Shown piece after piece: positions 34,246 to 43,654 of a stretch of DNA of 64,000 nucleotides. Origin of the DNA: Notospermus geniculatus (Eukaryota; Nemertea; Pilidiophora; Heteronemertea; Lineidae); NCBI GenBank assembly GCA_002633025.1, contig NMRB01000038.1, positions 67,177 to 131,176 of the forward strand, written 5' to 3'. Position 1 is the stretch's first letter. Every line of letters begins with the position of its first letter. The notes under the pieces were generated by a model that saw only the letters and a program-made list of their open reading frames with translations, did no database searches and was not told the DNA's origin. The translations under genes were made by a program, and so were the position numbers.

Positions 34246-34258
34246 ATAACCCCTTTTT

Positions 34259-34292
34259 ATGCCCCCCGACCTCCGGAGGTCGTGGGGCATTA
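34259..34292. repeat. ATGCCCC palindrome
   Basis: ATGCCCCCCGACCTCC faces GGAGGTCGTGGGGCAT. A perfect-type 32-bp snap-back, probably a transposon terminus. Confidence 0.7.
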
Positions 34293-34719
34293 TGTCGTGG
34301 CGCGTGCGTCGGTGCCGGTGTCGTCGTTGTCGGTGTCCGTTGACATTTGGTTTCCCGCCGCGGCCATTTATTGCAGGGAATACAGTAGTCTGCTTGGGAC
34401 CATTAACAACGAAGGGACCTCGCTTTTCCGGCTCGCTCTGTTATCTGCTTCATTCGTCATTTCGAGTCTCCGACTCTGGTTGTTTTTGTAGCCTATGACA
34501 ATAAAAGTGCATTATATTTCACATATTTAGATAACTTGATATGTCTTTAGTTTGATTTGGGCTATCAACGATGGAGGGATAGAGAACTCTTGGTTTAATT
34601 AGCCGAAATTGATATTAACACACTCTCACTCTCTCCATAACGGAACGGCGAGAGTCATGCATTTTCTCTTATTGGGTCACGTGGTTTGCCTTGGCAAGCC
34701 ATTATTTTCATACCTGTTT

Positions 34720-35446
34720 TAGTCAGGGAGCCCAGAGAGGTTTAATCAGCATCTCGAGTACAAAAACTTTTTGTGGTTTGTGGGTTAGATTTCACCCCAC
34801 TGACCACAAAAACCCGATTCTTAAGTTCTGCAAATGGTGCGTTTGGAAGATACAGCCATTTGAATTTTGCATACTGACTTTATCATTGGAGCAAAATCAG
34901 AGCATTTGTACAGGGGCTCGAATACTGATGTACAGCTAACTTTTAAATGGTTGGCCTGAGACCCTATAAATGTATTGCCAACAGATAGAAACATGGGCCC
35001 ACTGAATCAGATTAGCATGTTCTTATATTGTTCTTATATGTTTTTTTCGCCGTCTGATGAGAAATTCAACAAATAGTGTATGTATGGGTCAAAATTCAAA
35101 AAAAGACGTCAATGCGTCATTTCCAGGATAGTAAACTACATAAGAATATGTTTTTCCGTCTCAGTGGGCCCATGTTTCTATCTGTTGGCAATACATTTAT
35201 AGGGTCTCAGGCCAACCGTTTAAAAGTTAGCTGTACATCAGTATCCGAGCCCTTGTACAAATGCTCTGATTTTGCTCCAATGATAAAGTCAGTACCCAAA
35301 ATTCAAAGGGCTGTATCTTCCAAACGCACCATTTGCGGAACTTAAGAATTGGGTTTTTGTGGCCAGTGGGGTGAAATCTTAACACACAAACCCCAAAAAG
35401 TTTTCGTACTCGAGATGCTGATTAAACCTCTCTGGGCTCCCGGACT
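34720..35446. mobile_element. TAGTCAGGGAGCCC foldback, copy 1
   Basis: The arms of about 290 bp are inverted (GAGCCCAGAGAGGTTTAATC at both ends). Copy 2 is at 61501-62214 with TA at both sides. A third, diverged copy is the target of the Ngaro element (49817-49886 and 55876-55898). Confidence 0.88.
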
Positions 35447-35621
35447 ATTTTGTTCGCGTCCTGGAATTGCATCTTTATTTGGGAACCATAAGCCATATTT
35501 GCCGTGTGGATGCTTGTGTCTGCGTGAGTAGGTGTGTATGAAGTGTTAAGCCACGTTTGTTAGTTTTTTTTTCGCATGTCGGGGTACTTTTTGTTCATAG
35601 AGCGAGTATGTGGTTGTGTGC

Positions 35622-38124
35622 GGCTTGTTGTACTTGACTCGATGACGCGAAGACTCGATGGCGCGATGACTCGATGACCGCCAAAATTATCAAATGAAAT
35701 TCAGCTGGTTATTTCTTAGAAGTGGAATGGATCAACAACGGAAGTGAACCGACGCAGTGTCGCCAGCTACCAAGAGGTGAATTGATTCAGCATCAATCAT
35801 GAAATGAAGGATTAACCTCGAAAAAGGCCTGCAGCTCCTAAGTCCTTGAGAATTTACTATGGGTCCCTTTTGGAAAGTTGTAGAAAAAAGTGCAGGTGTC
35901 AGAAGGGTGCAGGAGAGAAGCAATGTCCATCGGACAATAGCACCGGTTTCCTCCTATCCGACGATCGGTTGGTACCTATTTTCGGACAAAGTTTATTTGA
36001 ATTTGACGGAACTTTTGTTTTTTAAGGTCACTGAACACAATGGTGACATTTTTTTCTTATTTCGACCCTTAATTCCCTTTTTCAACCCGGAAGTACGCCT
36101 TTTTCTCGGAAAGTATTAGTCATACGACAATGGGACCACTTGCATTCGATTCTACGGGAAATTTTACATATAATATGTTAATCTTATCAAAATCGGAGAG
36201 GGTCGAAATTTTTAAAAAATCCAAAGGGGTATATTCAGCCGTCACAGTGGGCCTGGAAAACTCAGCAACCTATCACCTGGAGCCGTTTTCAGCCCTCCAG
36301 GCAAAAGTAGGCATTGTATGGACTTCAAACTTTGCATGAGTACAGATTCTGCCACTTGAATATTGGGGCCAAAGCATCATGAGTGGGGCTTGCTGAGCAA
36401 GGGGTCAAAACCGTAAAAATAGAACCCTTTTTTTCAGGGCCATGCACCCCCAGCCCTGCAATGAACTAATTTAGGGCACAAGGATAACTTAGAGTGTTTA
36501 GATGAACTTAAAAAATGTTTAAGCATCAATATTCATGAAGTTTGGAAACTTTCCATCAAGGAGTTAAAATTGGGAGCTGTCCTTTTCCAGAAAAAGGGAC
36601 CCCCTTTTTTCTTGTGAACCCTTGGCTTAATTGACTTATTGATGATGTATTAATATTGATATGGCAGCAATGTCCTAAAATCCAAAGTTTGGATTTGTTT
36701 GGTGGTATGGTTGATGAGATATTCACGAAAAACTGTTTATGACGTCACAAAATTCAAATTGTAACTGAAAATAACCGTCAAAAACTGAAAACTGCAGACA
36801 ATTGAAATTGAAAATCCTTCATATTTCCGTTACTACTGGATCGATTTTTGTCAAATTTGGAATATTTATGACTTTTAGCTGCGTGCTCCTTCTGGGATTG
36901 TTAATTACCTTGTTACTGCAGGGGGTATCCAATAAATAGGGAAAATCCTTCTTCAAAAAGGGCTACTAAGCGTTTTTTTTTGTCTTTCATCTAATTTCAT
37001 CAAAATATGAAAAATCGGACCCCTAAACATGTTTCTAAGATAGCTATCACTCGGAAATTCTAATAACAACCCCAGGCTTAGAAAAATAGGGGGTTTTCCC
37101 TCAGAACCTTGAAAAAAGGGTCTTATTTTTGCCAATTTGACCCCTTATTTAGTAACCCCCACTCATGACGTTTTGTTCCCAACATTCAAGTGACAGAATC
37201 TGTACTCATGCGAAGTTTGAAGTCCATACAATGCCTACTTTTGCCTGGAGGGCTGAAAATGTCTCTAGGTGATAGGTTGCTGAGCTTTCAGGCCCACTGT
37301 GCGTGTTTGACCTTGAAACCGTGACCTTCGAGCTATGCCTTGAAACTTAGTACACTTTTGCATCTCACTTTATATAATACAATGCGCACAACCGGTGCCA
37401 CTTGGTTCAGAATATGGCGTCCGTCCGAAAATAGATATTCCGTCCGACAATTGGAATCTATTGCGAAAAGTAACTGCGTGGACATCATAGCGGTCCCTTC
37501 CTTCCTCCGGGGGCGCCACCGTCTATATTTCTTCTTGTAAGTGATCCTCCTTCCTGCACCCTGCACCCTGCACCTACATCTACACCTACGCCCTCTGGTG
37601 GCAAGCGCGCACTTCATTCACGCCAGGCATGATGGGACACTGCCATACACCAACATTAAAATTTGTCTGGACGGGATAGATGAGGCCTTTAATTCACCTT
37701 TAACTGCCACGAGCGCCACCCAAAGTCTCCTCCATGAACGACTCCAAATCACAGCTAATCGTCTCTGTTTTGTTAAAGGAATCTTTGTTTTCTAAAAGCA
37801 CGTCTCTGATTTTTGAATCTACGTCTCTGTTTTGACAACGTCTACTTTTTTGCGGATATTACCGCCCATATCTACGTTATCTACTTCCGTTCTGACTTAT
37901 ACTTCCGTTGTGAGTTAATTTGGAAATTCGTTCTCGTCTTAATTTCGTAACTCGTTCCGAGTTTCTGTAATTTGTTCTCGCATCTAGGAGCCACCGTAGA
38001 GTTCTGAAAGGCGGAACTCGAATTAAAATAAGGCATTCACCAACTGTGCAGGAAATTTTAACTGGCCTTCTTCGCGCCTTCGATTTATCGCGCCATCGAG
38101 TCATCGAGTCAAGTACAACAAGCC
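35622..38124. mobile_element. TIR element with 9-bp duplication, copy 2
   Basis: Same termini as 13249-15834. GTTGTGTGC occurs at 35613-35621 and 38125-38133, giving a perfect 9-bp duplication. Both copies share about 260 bp at the left end (GCCAGCTACCAAGAGGTGAA) and about 120 bp at the right (AAGGCATTCACCAACTGTGC). Their centres differ because of nested insertions. No transposase is seen. Confidence 0.9.
36240..37310. mobile_element. Palindrome nested in the 9-bp-TSD element
   Basis: The left arm contains TTCAGCCCTCCAGGCAAAAG, GTAGGCATTGTATGGACTTC and GAGTACAGATTCTG. The right arm (about 37105-37310) is the reverse complement. The loop is AT-rich and non-coding. Confidence 0.8.
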
Positions 38125-38192
38125 GTTGTGTGCTGAGTGTGGAACCTTGTATTGGCGAGTCGCTAAATAAAATACTGACGTGTGGATATATA

Positions 38193-39277
38193 CTGTAGAG
38201 TATGCGTTAAGCGAACGTCCCGCGAACCTGGTCGAGTAGAAAATTACTAAGTATACATGTTCAGGTCCTTTGAAATAGACTTGGATTACGCGATGCACGG
38301 CCAAATACCCTGTCGCATGATCGCTGATTGACCATGTCGTTTTCTTGTGGTTAGGTCTAGAACCCACCCATGAGTAGAAGGCATTGTGAAGGGCTTGGGT
38401 TGGGTTAGAACTGACTAATCAATGCCAAACCCCTGGAGCAGGCCTATGGCATTGATTAGATGTGTCCTCAACTCGCTTAGTAACAAACCCAAAATGATGT
38501 TCATGATCTTTTTCGGCATTTTCATCCTGTTGGCCAATTTCGCTCATCCGATGGATAATGGCATCATCGACAATGTTGATGAAAATGTCGATGCCTTAGA
38601 ACATCCTGCTCGGCGTCACCGATCGTATTCACTAGCGGAGAAAATTCGTCTGCTCGATGACTATGAAAACGAAAACATCCGGCGGCCTCGTGGCGTTTCA
38701 GCGGCCCAATTTGCCAGGGAGCACAACATTCCGCCCGGTACGATGCGACGATGGCTCAACGAAGAGGATGACCTCCGAGAAAGACATCGTGAAGCTACGA
38801 GTAAAGCCGGTGACAGACTGGTGCGTACGCGGCGCATCCTGCAGTCTTTCCGCCAATCAGACTCATCGGTAGGTGTTTCGATCTGTGTTACCGCCTTCCT
38901 CATTGGTTGAACGCTGTTATTTCACAGCAGAGTACACCTACAACAAAAGAAAAGTGCTGCGTGCGCGTCGCGTACGTGCTAGTCTGTCACCGCCTTTAGA
39001 GTAAATTCTGTTTGAATTGATGACTTGTGACGATGTCAAAACTGCTCTTTTGAAGTTCTTCAGAGCCTGTCGATCATTTCGTCTCATTCAATTCGACTCA
39101 GTGTGTCGAAGCGTCTGTTTATTCATGCAAAAAGCAGTGGTTATTGTTGATTATTTATTGCTCAAACGCGGTAGAAATCTACCACCAATAATTCCTAGAC
39201 CGACCTGAACATGTATACTATAGTGATTTTCCACACAACCAGGTTCGCGGGCCGTTCGCTTAACGCATACTCTACAG
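38193..39277 (+). mobile_element. TA-flanked TIR element encoding an HTH protein
   Basis: TIRs of about 85 bp start CTGTAGAGTATGCGTTAAGC and are flanked by TA at 38191-38192 and 39278-39279. The only long ORF encodes a DNA-binding domain. The TA target, TIR style and HTH fit a pogo/Tigger-like element that lost its DDE part, or a multi-exon element of which the window shows one exon. A short MITE with related CTGTAGAATCGG ends lies at 44331-44457. Confidence 0.82.
38551..38910 (+). CDS. CENP-B/psq-like HTH protein of the TIR element
   Basis: An open frame of about 120 codons from the internal ATG at 38551 (MDNGIIDNVDEN). The frame is open from an earlier ATG at 38422, but that extension is a hydrophobic run unlike a transposase N terminus. 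RRHRSYSLAEKIRLLDDYEN, then GVSAAQFAREHNIPPGTMRR and WLNEEDDL, form a helix-turn-helix of the psq/CENP-B/Brinker type, which binds transposon ends in pogo-family proteins. After SFRQSDSS a GTAGGT donor at 38869 may end the exon, and the annotated stop would then be intronic. No DDE domain follows before the right TIR. It could instead be a host-like DNA-binding exon captured by the element. Confidence 0.65.
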   Translation: MDNGIIDNVDENVDALEHPARRHRSYSLAEKIRLLDDYENENIRRPRGVSAAQFAREHNIPPGTMRRWLNEEDDLRERHREATSKAGDRLVRTRRILQSFRQSDSSVGVSICVTAFLIG

Positions 39278-40158
39278 TAATTGTGACACGTCGTAAATAC
39301 TGAATTGTGATAGTTTTGGATCGTCATACCTGAGTTGTTTCACGTCTGGATGCTTTCGGCTGCCAACCGAGGGATACTAATTCCCTAGGTAGGGGTTTAC
39401 CTCTTCCACCGGTTGGGGCTGGGGGGGTCTCCAAGGCATGCTGTATGGGCGGTATTTTCCGCCAAAAAGGGATAATCTCAAAGAGGGATCATTCAAAGAG
39501 GCATAATCTGAAAGAGGGAATATTTCTACGTTGTTTCCATTACGTCCAAAGAGGGATAATCTGAAAGAGGGAATATTCGACAGAGGGAATATTCGACAGA
39601 GGGAATATTCGACAGAGGCAATATTCGACAGAGGGAATATTCGACAGAGGCAATATTCGGCAGAGCGATGATTTCAAAGAGCGAATATTTCAAGGGGACC
39701 ATTTCCACAGAATGGCACAATGTGAAATCAATATGAATCAATAAACTGCATGAATGAAGGCCTACCGGTATTGTTCCGATCGTGTATTCCCGCCTCGTTA
39801 ATTAGCCTAACTGGGCTGCCCATTATGGGGTCAAGGGGGGAGGGTTACAGTGTGGTGTGTTGCAGCACACGTGCACCTGATCATTATACACTACGGTAGT
39901 TTTTGCTCATTGCTTGTCATGCCTGGTCATGCCTGTTAGTCATGTAGTGTTGAATTGGGCTTCATACACAAGCCAGGCTTAAAGGAGTTAGACGCCGAAG
40001 TTGTAAACAGGCTGGGAGCAACTTGAAAATTCACTACACTGGCAGGGGCAATAATTTCTTTCAAAGTGATGAGGCGATCGAGAACTACTTTTTAATGGCG
40101 CGAAAATTGAAACTTCGGTAAATTTCGGGTTTGGTCGGAGAATGGTCGACCTTTCCCG

Positions 40159-41040
40159 ACGATCGTCACCGCCGTTAAATGACCACCGGCATCACCGGCA
40201 CTTCCACAAGACATCGTTACATTCCGACATTCTTCGACTAGGATCGTCACCGCCGTTAAATGACCACCGGCATCACCGGCACTTCCACAAGACATCGTCA
40301 CATTCCGACATTCTTTGGGAATGATCGGAGATACTGCGGGGCGTCACCGCCGTTAAATGACCACCGGCATCACCGGCACTTCCACAAGACATCGTCACAT
40401 TCCGACATTCTTCGGGAATGATCGGAGGGGAGATCATACTAGGATCGTCACCGCCGTTAAATGACCACAGGTGTAAAGGTTTTTAGTGTCCCCCTGTAAA
40501 AAGTGTCCACTTTTATTGTTGAATGACGGAATAAGCGGCATGCGTATACAAACGAATTGTCAGAGATTAGAATGTAACAATAGGATCTTTTGTTCCTGGG
40601 ACAGTTTTTCCTGGGGACATTCTTTCCCTTTACACCGGCATCACCGGCACTTCCACAAGACATCGTTACATTCCGACATTCTTCGACTAGGATCGTCACC
40701 GCCGTTAAATGACCACCGGCATCACCGGCACTTCCACAAGACATCGTCACATTCCGACATTCTTTGGGAATGATCGGAGATACTGCGGGGCGTCACCGCC
40801 GTTAAATGACCACCGGCATCACCGGCACTTCCACAAGACATCGTCACATTCCGACATTCTTCGGGAATGATCGGAGGGGAGATCATACTAGGATCGTCAC
40901 CGCCGTTAAATGACCACCGGCATCACCGGCACTTCCACATGACATCGTCACATTCCGACATTCTTCGGGAATGATCGGAGATTGATACTACGATCGTCAC
41001 CGCCGTTAAATGACCACCGGCATCACCGGCACTTCCAAAT
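40159..41040. repeat. Minisatellite, about 80-105-bp unit, with internal duplication
   Basis: Eight units begin with GTCACCGCCGTTAAATGACC and contain GGCATCACCGGCACTTCCAC and CATTCCGACATTCTT. The block 40191-40465 recurs nearly base for base at 40642-40916, on the other side of a MITE, so a 450-bp segment was duplicated in the array. Confidence 0.92.
40472..40634 (+). mobile_element. CCGG-type MITE in the minisatellite
   Basis: The ends TGTAAAGGTTTTTAGTGTCC and CCTTTACA are inverted. The left flank is CAGG and the right flank CCGG. Unbroken minisatellite units read ACCACCGGCATC at this point, so the insertion duplicated about 4 bp at CCGG. Confidence 0.9.
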
Positions 41041-41355
41041 GACTTTGTCTCTAGATTGGAGCAAACCGTTAAAAAGGGCATGAGAGGCGTAAAGGAACGT
41101 GGGTGTATGTCAACATATATAGACAACTTTTTATTTAATACTCAGAATAACATATTGCGAAGAATTACAAAAAGGTGCGACTGGGAATGTGATGGGTTTT
41201 CCAATGATATGTCACGTATAATTGACTTTCACAATCTCGACTACATGTGGCACAGGCGGCCCCCAAAAGCACAAAGTAAATTCCCCAAAGTACATAATAA
41301 ATAGATATCAGCACATGCTAGTTTGGTTGTAGAAGTAGGCTACACAACACGGCGG

Positions 41356-41608
41356 TGTAGCAGTAATGAGTGTCCCCCTGTAAAAAGTGTCCACTATATT
41401 GTTGAATGACGGAATAAACGGCATGACTATAGAAAACCAATCGACAGCATGACAGTGATTTGAATGTAACAAAAAAAAGTAAAGAGTGTCCCCCTGTAAA
41501 AATGTCCACTTCTATTGTTGAATGACGGAATATGCGGCATGACTATAGAAAACCAATCGACAGGATCTTTTGTTCACTGGGACGTTTTTCCTAGGACTTC
41601 TCTTCACA
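41356..41608 (+). mobile_element. CCGG-type MITE, internally duplicated
   Basis: It opens TGTAGCAGTAATGAGTGTCC. The left half starts again at about 41483 (GTAAAGAGTGTCCCCCTG) before the usual right end (TCTTTTGTTC...CACACC). It is either one element inserted in another or a template-switch duplication. The flanks are GGCGG and CCTGG. Confidence 0.75.
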
Positions 41609-41734
41609 CCTGGCACTTCCAACAGACTACTATCGTCAGCTAGCTGCTAAATTCGATCGGGGGGCGACCCCCGAACCCCCCCTTCTGGGGGAGACCCCCA
41701 GACCCCCCTCTGAAAGTTAAATACATCAAATTAA

Positions 41735-41935
41735 CTACCAATCGGGGGGGGGAGAGGTGATAAGGAGGGTGATAAGCCAGGCTTCGGTAATCCCGAGTTA
41801 AATTCAGGCTGTGCAATAAACTCGGAATTGATTAAGTTGTTCTTATGTCCAGACATAAGCGCGACTAACGTGAACTCGAGTTTGAGGAATAAGCCAGGCT
41901 CAGGTGAGCCACACCTGAACAACCGGGCATAAGGG
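41735..41935. repeat. Fragment of the GCCCGGTTGC element
   Basis: CTCGGAATTGATTAAG, CGTGAACTCGAGTTT and a terminal AACCGGGCATAAG match the right arms of the elements at 56331-57097 and 57935-59700. The left arm is missing. Confidence 0.7.
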
Positions 41936-42547
41936 TTTCATTAGAAGCGATAAGAAGTGTACAGCTCATGAGCTGTCTAAAATTACATTAAATTACATGT
42001 ATATAGGCCCAGTCCTTTGCACATTCACGCCCAATACTCGCATTCGCCGAATGATTCGGCCGACCAGTTGTTTTCCTGAGTCGGCCACGACGCCATGCTT
42101 TCACTCCCACACCAAAATGAAACAGCCCAATTGTGCTTCTTTGTTGTGGCCGTGCGGGAGATGACTGTGTTTATTCTTAGATGAATAACTTGTGTACTAT
42201 TCCTTAATACTACGCCTATGAAATATTCGCTCTTTGAGATCATCGCTCTGTGGAATATTCCCTCTGTCGAATATTCCCTCTTTCAGATTATCGCTCTGTG
42301 AAATATTGCCTCTGTCGAATATTGCCTCTGTCGAATATTCCCTCTGTCGAATATTGCCTCTGTCGAATATTCCCTCTGTGGAATATTGCCTCTGTCGAAT
42401 ATCGCCTCTGTCGAATATTGCCTTTGTCGAATATTCCCTCTGTCGAATATTCCCTCTGTTGAATATTCCCTCTGTCGAATATTCCCTCTTTCCGATTATC
42501 CCTCTTTGAATTATCCCTCTGAGAGATTTTGGCGGAAAATACCGCCC

Positions 42548-43654
42548 TTAATGTTGCTTATGGACACTTGATCGGTGTTATACGAATTGGGGGCCCCGGC
42601 TCCGACCCAGGGGTGCGGAGGACATTGTTCGGGGGATTGAGTGTTGGGCGATTACTCAATTCCCCGAAGATACGGGCGATACTGTGTAAACTCCCCCGGC
42701 AGTTTCAAACCGCTACCCACTTTACGTTATCCGCGCTTAGAAACTGCCATTGTTGACGCCAGTCTCAACTTATGACCAACAGACGGCGCTCGCTGTCGAT
42801 TCGGGGAATCCCCATTTGGGAATCTGCGCGATACTCGCCAGTAAAACGGACCGAATTAGTGATTTTCGGCAGCTTTCATGAGGCAACTGGATTATTTAGC
42901 CTTCAAAATGTCCAAAACGTGGGGGCAGACTAACAGGTGCGTGACAACATTGCTCATATTTGCAAACGGCGTTGATCTTGTTGACTTTCCAATCGCATAA
43001 ATTATGAATACACAGTGTACATTTTGTGCACAAATCATAGCCAATCAGAAAGTGTGTTACTCCGGCGTCGGCTAAACCCGTGGTTACGGCTCGTGATTCG
43101 ATATCCCGTCAAACAGCGCCATCTATTGACTATAAGTCAGTTTTGGCCCCAATCATGCCAGTGTTTAGTAGGTCTATACCTACGGCCAACTAAACACTGG
43201 GGACGAGTGTAGATACTGTGACGCAAGTTGATGGCCAGCGGGTGATGGCCGGAAAACATGCCATATTTCCCCCCAATATTCCCCAATACTCGTTAGAGTA
43301 GGAACAGGAGGCGAACACCCCAAACGATACCACGCGGTAACTGTAACGACTCGCCATTCTGGTGTTGGACGCGGAGACCAGGGTATAGAGAGGTGAGGCT
43401 CGTGAGGCAAGGCAGAGGTGCTGAACGGGTGTGAACGCTGGGACTGTGCTTGTGCTGTTTTGACCGCCTCCCACCCTTGCGACCCCTTTTTGGAGTGCGC
43501 CTTTGTCTCCTGGCACTCCTCATGCCAGATTTTCCCCCAATATTCCCCAATACTCATTAGAGGAGGAACAGGAGGCAACTTGTGGCGCCGCTTAGGGTTA
43601 GGTAAACATGTAAGTCGAGTTTTATCTGAGCAACCAAATCAAACAAGTGTCTAA
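42548..43654. other. No gene recognised; short repeats
   Basis: A hairpin CCAGTGTTTAGTAGG...AACTAAACACTGG lies at 43157-43200. CCCCAATATTCCCCAATACT occurs twice (43271 and 43537), each time followed by CGTTAGAGTAGGAACAGGAG or a close variant. No ORF is convincing. Confidence 0.5.

Larger units (their letters stand above)
39447..42547. mobile_element. Foldback element with 17-bp arm repeats
   Basis: GGGCGGTATTTTCCGCC opens the left end, and GGCGGAAAATACCGCCC closes the right. Just inside, both arms carry GGATAATC...AAAGAGGG and then tandem copies of GAATATTCGACAGAGGS (about 6 on the left, 14 on the right) in opposite orientation. The centre holds a minisatellite and several MITEs. Long inverted arms made of short direct repeats are the foldback (FB) layout. 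No target duplication is clear. Confidence 0.75.

Noticed and set aside
40092-40750. ORFs with SCGSAGDAGGHLTAV repeats
   Set aside because: Translation of the 80-105-bp minisatellite, interrupted by a MITE; no start context or splice signals.
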